Source of the DNA: Laccaria trichodermophora
Taxonomy: Eukaryota; Basidiomycota; Agaricomycetes; Agaricales; Hydnangiaceae
Assembly (NCBI GenBank): GCA_018417955.1
Contig: JACTVC010000010.1
Span: 756,763-820,762, forward strand
Length of the DNA: 64,000 bases
Direction: 5' to 3'
A program made the position numbers and the translations under genes. Position 1 is the stretch's first letter. Every line of letters starts with the position of its first letter. A model generated the notes under the pieces. It ran no database searches. It saw nothing but the letters and a program-made list of their open reading frames with translations, and was not told the origin of the DNA. Of this stretch, positions 30,692 to 44,596 are shown in pieces.

Positions 30692-31934
30692 TTAGCCCAG
30701 AAGTATGGAACACACAGATTCAGAGTTTTGCATCCACTGCTGCACCTTTAATTTACTAGCCTCCTTAGCACGCAACTCTTCCGCCTCCGCCTGCCTCTGT
30801 TGTTCTGCAGCCATCAATTCCGGGGTCGTACCCTTGAGTAACATGGAGAGTTCATGTATATCATCCATCGCCTGAAGCATTTCAGGTGACATGTCTGAGT
30901 GCTTTTCGCTATCATCGCTAGTATGCGGAGGGGCGGGTGGTATCGGTATTGACTCGTAGCATTCCGTGAAACGTTGTTGCATCACTTCCTTGATTTCTTG
31001 TCCACCACCCCAGCGCCGGTAGGCAGCAACGCCATACATATAGTCGAGGATGATGGTGGATGGACGCGGTGTGCCTGTGCCTCTCATATCTGCATCAAAT
31101 TGCGGTATCGATTGTAAATAGCTAGTCATTGCTTCAAAATGCTGGAGGGTGATGCGATTGGATGGCATTGGGCCTGTTTCAACACGAGGGATATCGTCAG
31201 GTTGTAAAGCGAAGTTGGGAGTCTAGAAACCATATGAATAAGATTCAGAGTTTATGTGCATCACACACTTTTAAGAATGCGTTACTCCCTCGCCCAAAAC
31301 GATTATGCAATGTCCGGTACAAAAACAATCCGTTTTCAAGCGAGTTGATGGTCAGATCAACGGGTTCTTCATCAAGGTTATAAAGATGTTGACGATCTTG
31401 AAGAACGAGTTGAATGTACTGGAAGAGCATTTAGCAAGACGATGACATTGAGCAACGAAAATGTACACTTCATCCCCCTTGCTCTTGGGGAGTAGGTGCA
31501 CTGCTTGACAATCTGCTTCTCCCATCATTGTAAAAACACACGCCGGACCGTCTCGGTCCATTATATCTCTACGGAAATTTGAAGACCGTAGTGTTCGCGC
31601 AGTGGATATTATTTGGTCATTCAATCCACAGAAATCTATGAGGTGATAATCCCCTATAAAAGGGTAAACGAAAATGTTAGCGACGAGCAACAAATATACA
31701 TTACCCTCAGGAACAAAGTAATATGTCTCCTCCACGTTATCGAGGCTGCTAGAGTCATAATCGACAGGAAGGCCATTGGGCGTCGTAGAGAGATCTCCAC
31801 GAACCCCACAAATTGTGAAGATAAGAAAACGAAGCCACTTGACAGGGCGTAGGGCAAGTCTCTCAATATCGACGAAGGGGATGGAGAGTGCCAGAATTTG
31901 TTCGGTCTTCGATAGGCAAGTAAATGTCCACCAT
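30692..31934 (-). pseudogene. HNH-nuclease domain gene, tandem copy B, frameshift near the N-terminus
   Basis: A close tandem paralogue of copy A. From 31934 it reads MVDIYLPIEDR, then an extra base near 31902 (TTGTTCGG on the plus strand against TTGTCGG in copy A) shifts the frame, giving a stop soon after. Past that point the original frame is intact: KWLRFLIFTICGVRGDLSTT, RDGPACVFTMMGEADCQAVH, LLPKSKGDE, NSLENGLFLYRTLHNRFGRG, and IILDYMYGVAAYRRWGGGQE through to VQQWMQNSESVCSILLG. The HNH-type His residues (AVHLLP, TLHNRFGRG) are kept. An in-frame downstream start could still make an N-terminally shortened protein. Confidence 0.72.
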
Positions 31935-32341
31935 GGCGAGACGGCAACGAGTAAAGAGCTGTCACACTGAGACGTGTGTGAAGGAGCGAAAATGTTTCAT
32001 TTGCGAAAACAGGAGAACTAGGGCTGCGACCAAGAGTGTACACTGCAACAGCTGAACCAAATGGCCGCGAACTTTGTCACCCGTGCAGAATACCCTCAAC
32101 GCGAAAGTCGACCTTGGAAGAAAAAGTGAGCCACGTTTGAAAGGGTGAATGACTGTGTCCCGAATTCCGATGCCGATGACAGATAAAACGGCTGACGTAT
32201 TGCGCAACCCACAGCGTCAAGGGAGTACCAATACATTGATTTCACAACACGGCGTGTGCACAACGGAGCTTTACATACAACAATAATTTTACATGAAGGC
32301 GCATATACACCGCCCATTCCGCCAGTTTCTTATTGCATTGT
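31935..32341. other. intergenic between HNH copy B and catalase
   Basis: The left part still matches 5' flank of HNH copy A (GGCGAGAC, GAGCTGTC, GTGAAGG). The right part is the catalase 3' UTR, whose degenerate twin lies at 28210-28325. No gene was seen. Confidence 0.5.
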
Positions 32342-34363
32342 TTACGAGCTTTGCTTGTTGAGCACGTTATAACCGAGATTGGCTCGGAACTTGACGGCCT
32401 CGCTGGCAGGTTTGACTTCAAGAGGCTTAACAGGGCCATGGCCAACGGCAGCAGCAATGCGGTCGGATAGCTCTTGATCGACAGCGGCCCAAACAGAAAC
32501 TATGGGATAGGTGAGCATCGTTCAATGAGGGGGAAGGAATACGGTAAAACGTACGTTGCCTCGCCTTGACTTCCGCACTCTTGACATTCTTGAAGTGGCC
32601 AGCGACGTTTTGTACATACGTCTCTCTGGCCTTGTCGTCCCAGACCTTGCTCCACAAGGCCCGGGGTTGCTCAAAGTCAACTATCAACGGATATATTCAG
32701 TAAAATGGGTGTCGATCATCTGAAAATCACCCACGTTCAGTGACCTCGCTCAGATCTCTCCAAGCACCGCCAATAAAAGTCTCATGCCTCTCCTCACGTT
32801 CCAAGTCTCGGGCAGAAGAGTCGATAGCTCCCTTCTTCTTCGCGTATGTGAGGGTCTGGATCGAGCTCTGGTAGTTAGGCCGGTTATCCTGCGAAATGAA
32901 GGCGGCAGGTCCGTCGCGCTGGAAGTTGGCAACGGGGTTGAGTGGTGCGTTGACTGGCAATTGCTGATAGTTGGCGCCAAGACGGTGGCGGTGTGTGTCA
33001 GGGTAAGAGAAGAGACGCGACTGCAGGACGGGATCGGCGGAAGGCTCGATGTAGGGGATGAGATGCGATGGTGAGAATGCAACCTGGCCATGAGCATAAT
33101 GAGTACAATGGCTGGTTTATTGGCGGGTAGTGAAATAACCCACCTGCTCGATCTCGGCGAAGTAGTTTTTGGGGTTCTCGTCGAGAACAAGTCTCCCAAT
33201 GGGCCGAAGGGGGAACTCGCCGTGTGGCCAGACTTTGGTAAGATCGAGGATGTTGTAGCGGAAATTCTCAGCTTGCTCCGGAGTCATGGTTTGCTGGATA
33301 AACGATGAGCAGCATATTTTGTGTCAATATTGCAACACGACCCACAATGAACACGTTCCAGGTTGGGTATTTGCCGGCTTCAATGGCCTCAAACAGGTTT
33401 TGAGTACCGTAGTCTGGGTTCTCACCGGCAAGGCGAGTTGCGGTTGCATCGTCAAGAGTCTGTGGGTAAACAAGTTTTGGCTATCCTTCGGGCCGAAGGC
33501 AGAACAATCGCGTACCTTGAAACCGCCTTCAGCACGAAGGTGGACTTGGACGTACACAAAGGAACCGTCATCCTTGACCCACTTGAAGGTGTGTCCGGAG
33601 TACCCGTGCTCCTGGTGATAGCCGTCTGGAGTTCCACGATCAGAGAAGAGGATCATGATCTGGTGGATCGACTCTGGGTTTTGAGAAAGATAGTCCTGCG
33701 AACGCGTGAGATGAATGAACTAATCAAACGAAGCGCATATACATACCCAAAACATATCGGCATCCTTCAGATGGGTCTGGGGATCCCTCTTCTGGGTGTG
33801 TATGAAGTGGGGAAATTTGGCAGGATCGCGAATAAAGAAGACAGGGGTGTTGTTGAAAACCCAGTCCCAGTTACCCTCTTCAGTCCTTAGCTTGATTGAA
33901 AAGCCACGGGGGTCACGAGCAGTGTCCGCTGAACCAGATTCACCACCGACGGTGGAGAAGCGGACTGTAGCGCGAACCTTCTTGCCTACGTCCTGGAAGA
34001 GAGACTGGGAGGTGATGTCACTGAGGTCGTGTGTGACCTCAAAGTAACCATGTGCACCAGCACCTTTCGCGTGAACCTAGATGGCATGGTCAACGTCGTG
34101 AGTCAGTCTCGATGAAGGATTGCGACTCACAACACGCTCTGGGATACGCTCACGATCAAAGTGTGCGAGAAGGTCGATATGGTGGAAATCTAAAATTCTA
34201 AAATCAGTACCTAGTCGCGACAGTACGCATTGGGCACACCTTGGAGCAACAGGGGCCCCAGACGGCCGGCTCTTTGAGCAGCATAGGGCTCGGCGACGGG
34301 AGCACCGTTGGAAGTTGTGTAAACGGCACCGTCCTGAGTGGAAAAAACTTGCTGTGAAGGCAT
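32342..34363 (-). CDS. haem catalase (small-subunit, clade 3 type)
   Basis: From the ATG at 34363: [20 protein letters not shown], then the catalytic exon [20 protein letters not shown] then [20 protein letters not shown], carrying the distal His in the RVVHAKG motif. Then [20 protein letters not shown], the Asn-containing [14 protein letters not shown], and the haem-proximal [14 protein letters not shown] (Tyr in the R-x-x-Y motif). It ends [15 protein letters not shown] at 32342. The length (about 510 residues) and lack of a C-terminal flavodoxin-like domain mark the small-subunit class. Catalase destroys hydrogen peroxide. No signal peptide is seen. Introns near 34080, 34200, 33700, 33480, 33290, 33090, 32700 and 32500 are implied by frame changes. 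A truncated copy of its 3' end lies at 28210-28430. Confidence 0.95.
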
Positions 34364-36087
34364 GAGGATGATATTCAAAAGGGGAAAGGGGAGACAAGTA
34401 CCTGTTAATTTTCGTTGCTTCTTATATAGTGGGGAGGGGCATTTACCAAGCAGGTAGGTAATGATGATTCAATGAGCGGATCTCCACACACGTGACCTGA
34501 AGGACTTGGATCGGCAAAACCGGTCATAGCCGTGGCCGTCAGACCCGTGGATATATTTAGAAATCCGTGGATACCCCTGATCCTTACCTTGCTGCCCTTC
34601 GTCAGTTCTGTGGAACTCTCCTTCTTGACAAAAAAACACTCTTTGATTGATTTATTCAAATCCAATTACTTCTTCAAATTTTCCTCCAAACTCCGCCCTA
34701 ATTTTATCACTCCATATTATATTTATATGCGTTTACAGAATTGACCATGTTACATTTCTGACCTGAATGCTATGAATTTAATGAAGTAGCAAACATCTTT
34801 AAAGGCCAGAAATACGATGTGTATATGGCAGCTCAGTGACAAACACATACCTCACACATTTATGACCACCAAAAGTTCTAATTATGGCGAGATAGTATGA
34901 TTTTTCATATCTTAATTGTCACTACTTCGAAGACTTACAATTTATATCCAACTTGTGACGCTTGCTCCTCATGTGGACAACATGTGGATGTGGACCGCAG
35001 CTTGATCATGTCATTTCTTAGTGTTATTAGAGAATGAACTTCTACTACTCAAGTTCATATAACTTATATTTTCCTATAATAAAAATCTTCTGAGAACCTT
35101 CTAACACATATTTTTTCTTATGGAAAAGATCAAAGAAGTGATGATGATAAATGGAGGGCTGCTCTGAGCCGCTAGCCACGGATGTCCGTACCGTGGCTTA
35201 TCCAAAGAAAATCCATGGATCGGGTATAATACTCGGTCTGATCCCCAATCAAATCCCTCGTCGTTGATTGGCTGATATAAACCTTCCACACTTCCAAGCT
35301 CGTTCACAGTACCAGTATGTCAACATTTCCATTGTTTAAACGCCGAAAGCACTTCGAGATTGGGTCTCCTGATAATTCATATGAAATACAGCTGCGTGGC
35401 CGTCAGAAGGACATCCTTTTCCTATGATGTTCCGGCCGTCTATGTGACCGTTTAGTTGTACCCCGGGTATAGACACACACACAATGATTCCGTTGGGCAA
35501 TATTTCCTGATCGCAGCACATTGACCGGAGCCAACCGACATAAGCATCAGAAAGACAGGAAGATACGCATATACTATACTTGACGGGTACTAACTGGCTA
35601 GGAAAAGGAAACTGTCTATGATAGAGCCCTCAGCCATTTCAGCACTAAGAAATTATAGGGGGAGCCCAATCCATACATATCTGAGGACATCTAATCTTTC
35701 GCAAAAAAAGTTAAAAACCATGTAACGAGCTAATATATTCTTCATGAAAATCAGGGAGGGGAAGCCTTGCGTTCAACAATGTGAGATGAATAAATGGAAG
35801 CCAGTATGTAGACAGGCGAGGGAAAAGCGTAATAATAAATGACTCCCAAGTAAGCAAAAAAAACCGTGAACTTTTCAAACAGTCAAGGATTCACCAGAGG
35901 AAGTAATCCAACGCAAGTAATAATCCAACGCAAGTGTTGGACTTGTATAAATCCGCCAGAGGTAACGCCCAAAATGGAAAATATGATGGCAAACCACGTG
36001 GCTCAATTTGGTCCACAGCGGACAGACGAGACTCACGACAACCTCCAGCAACGCCCGCCCCGTTCCCCTCTATCATCCATCGTCCCA
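34364..36087. other. long A/T-rich intergenic region upstream of catalase and RPP1
   Basis: About 1.7 kb without supported coding sequence on either strand, clearly A/T-richer than its flanks (34600-35100 especially). It must contain the 5' regulatory regions of catalase (minus) and ribosomal P1 (plus). A 10-base phrase TAATCCAACGCAAG is tandemly repeated near 35905-35933. Confidence 0.45.
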
Positions 36088-36668
36088 ATGGTGAGATTTC
36101 CTCTTGAATCATCGCAGCCAATGTATCCGTCGCGATTTCCTGGTTCCAATGAACCATCTTGAGCTGGATGCGCGACCAGATGTCCGGATGAAGTTTTGCT
36201 GACCCCTCTGCTCTCCAGGCCTCAACAGACCTCGCACCCACATACGCCGCCCTCATCCTCGCTGATGACGGTATTGAAATCACTGTGCGTTCTCATCCCA
36301 CCGCTTTCTCAGAAGAAAATCAGAATATGAATTGTCGGTCGTTATTTAGTCGGATAGAATCGTCGCCTTGACAAACGCTGCTGGCGTCGACATCGAGCCC
36401 ATCTGGGCGTCCCTCCTTGCCAAGGCGCTGGAGGGCAAGAACGTAAAGGAGCTCTTGTCGAACGTTGGCTCTGGAGGAGGCGCACCGGCAGCTGGCGGTG
36501 CTGTACCCGCTGCGACAACTGGTGCCGCTGCTGTTGAAGCACCAAAAGAGGAGGAAAAGAAGGAGGAAGAAAAGGAAGAGTCAGACGACGATATGGTGCG
36601 TTCTGGATGTATTTTTGCTGTTGGGTGTGACGCTGATGACTTGATAGGGTTTCGGTCTCTTCGATTAG
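36088..36668 (+). CDS. RPP1: 60S acidic ribosomal protein P1
   Basis: Four exons give 111 residues: 36088-36090 (ATG only), 36219-36284, 36350-36595 and 36648-36668. The product reads [37 protein letters not shown], then [20 protein letters not shown]. An Ala/Gly/Pro hinge, a Glu/Lys-rich stretch and the hallmark C-terminus EESDDDM-GFGLFD follow. The N-terminus marks P1, not P2. P1/P2 form the flexible stalk that recruits elongation factors. All junctions are GT-AG and in phase. The first coding exon is a bare start codon. Confidence 0.95.
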
Positions 36669-36983
36669 AGTCTCCTCGTCTTTCTTTGTTTTCTATCGCA
36701 TCGCACTTGTATTGCCTATTTAGTGTCGTTGCAAAAAAAAACTTTAAAACGGCATTATTCTATTGGGTTGAAGTCATCAAATTGCGATGGATTCGGCCAA
36801 GATATGTTCAAGCGGCGGAGATGACCATGTTACGCACCCCAAGTGCAAACTGCTTATACACTGACAAGCTGGCCGCATCCTATGAAAGCGAATACAGGGA
36901 ATACATGAAACGGGTATTTACAAACATCTACAAGGTAAATCGGGAATACAAGATGGACAACGAAAATGAAAGCATCCAAAAAT
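36669..36983. other. convergent gap between RPP1 and thymidylate synthase
   Basis: 315 bases holding both 3' UTRs. An A-run (36733-36741) is present. No gene was seen. Confidence 0.45.
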
Positions 36984-37965
36984 TCAAACACTCATCTTCA
37001 TCGCGATGCTAGGGTGTGGTTCATACCCTTCAACCACAAAATCACTATAAACAAAATCCTCAATATCATCAATATTGTCCCTCGCCCACCTCAACTTCGG
37101 AAACGGCCTGGGCTCGCGCCTCAGCTGCTCCTCCAGTGCATCGACGTGATCGCGATACACGTGAGCGTCACCCAGCTGAATGATGAGTTCGTGCGCAGAT
37201 GTCCCCGTTACGCGCGCGATCATGTGCGTGAGCAGCGCGTATGAGGCGATGTTGAACGGGATTCCAAGGCCCAAGTCGGCGGAGCGCTGGTACATTAGAC
37301 AGGAAAGTTTGGGTTTCTGGGCTGGGTCGGAGGCGGGCGGGAGGTGTACGTAGAATTGGCAAAGCATGTGGCACGGAGGTAGAGCCATTAGTGGGATATC
37401 TACGCGCATGATGTGAGTTTACGCGTCGAGATGCGAAATAGAGGGTAAACGGACCTTTGGGGTTCCAAGCGCTCAGGATGATACGACGATCAGTCGGGTT
37501 CTCCTTGATCTTCATGATACACTCTCGAAGCTGGTCAACACCTTGACCGGTATAATCCTTGTCGCAATCCACGTACTCCGCTCCAAAGTGCCTCCATTGA
37601 AAGCCATAGACAGGCCCCAAATCGCCCTCGCGTCGATGGCCCAACCCACGGCCCTCCAAGAACGCTTTCGAGCCATTCCCATCCCATATCTTGACACCCT
37701 TTTTGGAAAGGATCGTCGAGTCCGTAGAGCCATGAATAAACCACAATAGTTCCTCAACGATCCCGCGCATGAATGTTCGTTTTGTGGTTAATAGTGGGAG
37801 CGTTGAGTCCGCGAGGGAGAACCGCAGGGAGGGGGGCGCGAAGATGGCGATGGTGCCGGTGCCTGTACGATCTGGACGAATATCACCCGCGTCTAGGACG
37901 CGTCGGATGAGCTGGAGGTATTGTTGCTCGTCGTGTTCTTGATCGTTTACGTGTTGAGATGCCAT
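36984..37965 (-). CDS. TMP1: thymidylate synthase
   Basis: Two exons (37455-37965 and 36984-37399) join in phase to 308 residues. The frame has the dUMP/folate entry [40 protein letters not shown], and [16 protein letters not shown]. Then come [20 protein letters not shown] and, after the intron, [12 protein letters not shown] with the catalytic Cys. [20 protein letters not shown] and the dUMP-binding [13 protein letters not shown] follow, and the C-terminus is MKMSV. It methylates dUMP to dTMP. It is a stand-alone enzyme, not the DHFR fusion of plants and protists. It is divergent with ribosomal L23. Confidence 0.96.
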
Positions 37966-38143
37966 TAGTGACGCGACGAGACGCGACTTGGAGAGAGAAA
38001 GTTTTGATTTTGATCACGGGACGTTGCCAAAGAAAACGGGAAATGCCGAATAACTGTACATAGGGTAGATGCCGAACCCGGCTTGAAACTCTGATTCTTG
38101 CGAGATTTAGAAAACAAGTCCTCCTCATCACTATCGATAAAAA
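37966..38143. promoter_or_regulatory. 178-bp divergent promoter between thymidylate synthase and ribosomal L23
   Basis: Both genes start at the edges of this gap and read outward. It holds pyrimidine-rich runs near the L23 start. No specific factor site was identified. Confidence 0.5.
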
Positions 38144-38781
38144 ATGGCTGCAGCACGCGGTTTGTATTCTCATTTATTCAACTATGCCTTGTTCTCATTA
38201 TTGTTCTTAGGTGGAGGTGCCTCTGGAACCAAATTTCGCATGACCCTCGGTCTCCCCGTCGGCGCCGTACTCAATTGCGCAGACAACAGCGGCGCCAAGT
38301 CGCTCTTCATTATCGAGCCTTTCGGGTTTGGAGCCCATCTTAATAGGCTGCCTGATGCGGGTGTGGGTGACATGGTTGTGGCGTCAGTGAAGAAGGGAAA
38401 GCCAGAGTTGAGGAAGAAGAGTACGCCCTTCGTCTCTCTCTGAGAGAGTGAAATATTAACCCGTGATTAGCCATGCCCGCTGTTGTTGTGCGTCAACGCA
38501 AAGCTTGGAGGAGGAAAGATGGTGTCTTCCTCTACTTTGAGGTACGTTCTTGTATCCTTTGCTCGTCTGCGTCCTGTTGATCTTGGTGAAAAGGATAACG
38601 CCGGTGTTATAGTCAACCCCAAGGGTGAAATGAAGGGATCCGCTATCACTGGCCCCGTAGCAAAAGAATGCGTGCGTCCCAACCGTTCACACGCCCTTTG
38701 ATTCCGTTTTTTGACTCTATGTGTTATTTCCAGGCTGATCTCTGGCCACGTATCGCATCCAACGCTGGAACAGTCGTATGA
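38144..38781 (+). CDS. RPL23: 60S ribosomal protein L23 (uL14)
   Basis: A 16-base first exon (MAAAR-G) joins at 38211 to [40 protein letters not shown], then [20 protein letters not shown] and GKPELRKK. After a second intron come [20 protein letters not shown] and, after a third, [40 protein letters not shown]. This is the uL14 family, which sits at the 60S-40S interface. The canonical motif at the third block is SVKGIGARLNRLP; here [11 protein letters not shown] has a His in place of the usual Arg or Lys, a mild oddity. Confidence 0.95.
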
Positions 38782-38945
38782 GTGGAGTTGTTTACGCGCT
38801 TTCTCTTTTTTTTCCATCTCATCAACCATATGTTCAATACCTCATGATATGAATTGATATGGCAAACGAATCACTTAGGTCCATATAAGCGTCAATATGC
38901 GCAGTGGTACGTGGTATATACAAAATACAGTAAGGGCTGCCTATA

Positions 38946-40212
38946 TTACGACAGTATAATTTTCTCCTTCTCCTTTGGTTTGATCTTGACACCAGCCAGC
39001 TTCGTTGTCTTTGCCACTCGAGGCGGATGGTGTTGTAAACTTGACGGACTAGGGCTCGAAGTCTTTAGTGTATCAGACAATGACCGCGCTTGCTGTTGTT
39101 GTGGAAGCATAGGCAGCGCTGGTAGAGGAGCTTGGATTTTTGGTCTTGGTGGATTTGGGAGGGGATTTGGTAACGACGGCGGTGGTTTCAGAGGAAGGGA
39201 AGGGTGATAAGGTAGGGTCGACGTGCTAGCCCTATCTGACCCATCGGTTTCTGCCTCTGTTGATGTTGGCTTGGGATTCGTGCTCTCCATCTGACGTAGC
39301 TTGGCTTCCATCATAGCAATCTTGTCCTGCGTTTTCCTGGAAGCGATGTAAGTAAGGGGGCTCCTGAAGCACAGCGAACAACTTACCCTTCGTGTCTCGT
39401 CACAAGCCCCGTCTTGAGCATGCTAAGGGTAGTCGGCCTCCCCGTTTCCATCATGCTCTTCTTATGCTTCGACCCCGACACGACTCCGTTTCCATACTGA
39501 TCAAGAGGGGCTTGATGAGCAAAGGTCACGACGAGTTTACGGCCGCGGAGGAGTTTGTCATGGGCCAGTGTTAGAGCCTTCATTGCGTCCTACATTCAAT
39601 GCGATATGATCAGCCTCTTCTTTTCTCTCTTCCCAACATGAAAGCACGGGGTCGTGGTTGTGTGACGGGGACTCGGATCCCTGGCAATCGTACTGCATCG
39701 ACAGCAGATTTTTGAGAATCGACGATTCATGCGATGCGTGACAAGAAAAGGAAAAGCCAGGGTGAGCAATGGAGTCCTCAAAGCAGACATCACGCAAGAA
39801 AGACGTGGAGGGAGAGGGGGAGGGGGAAAAGGGACACTTACATCTTTGCTTCCGTACTCGATAAATGCATACCCGCGAGGCTTGCCTTTGAGGAGCCCAG
39901 TCTTGTGGAAGAGGAAATCGAGCTTGGAAACCTTGCCGAACTTTGAAAAGACTTGAAGGAGTGAGTACCTTTTGCAGAGTATGATCAGACTGGAGGGGTG
40001 AAAAGGGAGGGTGGGGAAACGGACTCGTCGACGGTGGGATGAAGGTTTCCGATGTAGAGTCTATCTTTAAGAAGTTGCCGAGGCTGTTGTGGTTGTTGCT
40101 GCTCGGAGGTGGGTTCGGGGTCGAGATCGGATGGATAGGATAAATGGTCATTGAAAGAGGGTGTTGGCACTGTTGAGGACGGTGAACACGATGGCGTCGA
40201 TGTGCTTGCCAT
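38946..40212 (-). CDS. RBM18-like RNA-binding protein (single RRM)
   Basis: From the ATG at 40212 a Ser/Thr/Pro/Gln-rich leader of about 50 residues precedes the RRM: LLKDRLYIGNLHPTVDE (RNP2 LYIGNL), then after an intron YSLLQVFSKFGKVSKLDFLF and HKTGLLKGKPRGYAFIEYGS (RNP1 KPRGYAFIEY). The last RRM strand is MKALTLAHDKLLRGRKLVVT followed by FAHQAPLDQYG. This order, including the HKTG insert and the FAHQ/WAH end, matches metazoan RBM18. The C-terminus is Pro-rich and basic (PPRPKIQAPLPALPML; KIKPKEKEKIILS). Role unknown. Three to four short introns are implied. Confidence 0.85.
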
Positions 40213-40343
40213 GACGGTGTGTGTGACCAATTTGTACAAGGACCGCGATCATCAACTTCCTCTACGGGAGATTTAGTTGCCAAGGGATCGCATTCCACAC
40301 CCAGCACGAGAATGCTTCGCTCGTCGTTCTCATTCTTGTCTCT
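40213..40343. promoter_or_regulatory. 131-bp divergent promoter between the RBM18-like and MARVEL-like genes
   Basis: Start codons at 40212 (minus) and 40344 (plus) face outward. No factor site was recognised. Confidence 0.5.
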
Positions 40344-41201
40344 ATGGCTTTTTCTTCGGTTGGAAGGAAGAAAGTGGCGAGCCACTGTGAGCATCCTCAT
40401 CTACACCGACTGACATATGTATTGAATTGCTATTGGATTTGCAGTGATCCTGTTGTTCGTCAACATCATCGTTCTCGCCCTTTCTGCTCAGGTCAACCTC
40501 TTCCAAGGTTTCTTTTGTATGCCAATTTTCCTCCTACGCACAGCTTGTACTGAACATTATTTACAGTCCACGCCGACCTCTTTCCTTTGGCCCTGTCCAT
40601 CATTACATTCATTATCATCTTGTTTCTGTATTCCCCATCTCAACCAAAAATTGAAAATGCCTACTAATCCTTTGAACAGAGTAGCCCTTGACTTTGCTCT
40701 CAACAATTCATACACCGGCCGAGCTCAATTCGAAATAGGCGTCTTTGGCGTCTTGAGTGTCTTCTGGCTCGCCTTCAACGCGTTCTCTACTTCTCGATGG
40801 CGCCAGGTTCCATTCCACTGTAATACCATCCCATCCGGTACGTATTCATACCAGAATTACTATAATGACATCTACCCATCCATTGCCAAAGACTTTCCTG
40901 ATGAAATAACGTGGTGTAAGAACCTGCAAGCCCTCAAATCCTTCGTCTGGATCAACTTTCTAATCTGTACATTCCTCTCTTCCAGCCCACCGGGTTCCCG
41001 GCTAACCCCCCACTTCCCCCCGCCCTTCTAGGCTTCTTCATCGCGATCCTGACTTTGCGGTACGCCGTCTCCCAATACGGACGCGGCAACAAACACATCT
41101 TCAAGATGCCTCTATCCCGCTACCGCCCCGAGTTCCATCCCAACGAGAGTCAGAACTTTAACAGGGGAAGCGAATTTTTACAGTTCGAGAAAATGCCATG
41201 A
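40344..41201 (+). CDS. MARVEL-like four-helix membrane protein
   Basis: Six exons join in phase. Exon 1 reads MAFSSVGRKKVAS-H, joining at a TTTGCAG acceptor (40443) to LILLFVNIIVLALSAQVNLF. Next come HADLFPLALSIITFIIILFL, FEIGVFGVLSVFWLAFNAFS, the cysteine-bearing loop around RWRQVPFHCN and EITWCKNLQALKSFVWINFL, and the last helix FFIAILTLRYAVSQYGRGNK. The tail RYRPEFHPNESQNFNRGSEF ends at 41201. Four helices with two Cys in the loop between helices 3 and 4 fit the MARVEL group, common in mushrooms and associated with membrane domains and vesicle traffic. Substrate and partner are unknown. Confidence 0.8.
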
Positions 41202-41611
41202 TTTATTTTTTATACCTATTTTCGGTGGAGCTGCTGGACGGTCATGCCACATTCCTTGCTATACCCTCTTGTTGTTGTTGTTGTATCAGTTCCATACAAC
41301 CGTGATGCATTCATTGACGCCATGAGCACAGATAAATTTGTTTCGTGAGCGTACAGAGTTTACCTCGTACCCTCTGCGTGAATCATTCGCTGCCTTACTT
41401 GAATGCAAAGTAGAAGTGAAGCGCAACACCAATAAATGAATTTTGTCAACGAAAGGTCCGTATACGGATAAATACTTACAATAACCCGAGAAAAAAAACG
41501 AAAGATGTAGATAAATAAAAAAAGGTGAAAACGAACAAACCGGTATACGGATACAAGCAAAGGGAAGGCGGGTAAAACGAGCCAAATAGAGAGAAAGAGA
41601 ATGGAGCGTAG
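41202..41611. other. convergent gap between MARVEL-like gene and YPK kinase
   Basis: 410 bases with two opposed 3' UTRs. There is a TTGTTGTTGTTGTTG run near 41271 and A-rich stretches near 41505. No gene was seen. Confidence 0.45.
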
Positions 41612-43819
<2,208 letters not shown>

Positions 43820-43839
43820 CGGTGGTAAGGATAAAGGTT

Positions 43840-44480
43840 GTTGATGGAGACTGAGACGAGGAGAACGAGTTGGTAGGCAGCTACTACACGGTAGTAACAG
43901 GCAAAGTAGTAGATGATTGAGGAACAAGAGCCGCAATTATATTGCAATTATGATTACTTGTGCTAAATTAGACAACTGATCTTATCACACGTTGATAGAT
44001 TTATCTCCAACCAAAGCCGTAAGTATTCCCTGAGCAACCTCTTATTCACGCTCGTGATCTATCTAAACATTGGATTGGCGTGTTACTGGCTTTCAACATT
44101 TCTGCGGCCTCCAGACAGTGTTGTCGGAACGATCCAATCACACTGTGACCGATTGAGGTTGCAACATTCTAGTTCAAAGGTGAGTGTGGGCTCTTTGTAG
44201 CTGGCGACTCCTCACTTTTGTGATGATAAAGGGGTCTAAAACAACTACATCTCGACAGGGCTTGGTCTCGACCTCGATTGCGTTCAAGATCAATCCACCT
44301 CGACGAATGTCCATCACATGAAGGGAAGTATCAAACTCCTGTCCCCAAAAGCTGTTTGTTTAGCGGGATATTAGCAAAGATGAGAAGAGTTTAGGGTCAT
44401 GCGACGCACAGATACCATTCCCGCAATATTGCTGGAAGATCAACAGCCCCCGACCCAGTATCCTTCCAACGATCTCTGGT
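43840..44480 (-). pseudogene. 3' remnant of a third HNH-repeat unit (copy C, part 1)
   Basis: Matches the 3' flank of HNH copy A at about 28433-28720: GAGTTGGTA.GCAGCTACTACA, CTCACTTTTGTGATGATAAA, and CACATGAAGGGAAG. The tail near 44410-44520 (CACAGATACCATTC, GCCATATTTACGG) also matches copies A and B. No HNH coding sequence remains in this part. Confidence 0.65.
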
Positions 44481-44596
44481 GTCAAAACCAACAAGACACT
44501 TGCCATATTTACGGTTCAATGGCCAAAATACGGCCTTGGCCCGAGTGGTGGCGGGTATATCAACTTGCAAGTTGGGCAATAGGCCCTTTGTCTACT

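Noticed and set aside
32750..33199. Long antisense frames within catalase, and similar ones inside myosin and MTR4
   Set aside because: They are shadows of well-supported coding exons on the other strand, with low-complexity or basic-rich translations and no family resemblance.
34364..36087. Centromere-, origin- or long-ncRNA-like A/T-rich tract upstream of catalase
   Set aside because: Base composition alone does not support any of these; no repeats or motifs backed the idea.
36368..37012. A 214-residue reading frame running past the RPP1 exon
   Set aside because: It reads through the last intron. Splicing 36596-36647 gives the canonical GFGLFD ending, so the extension is not coding.
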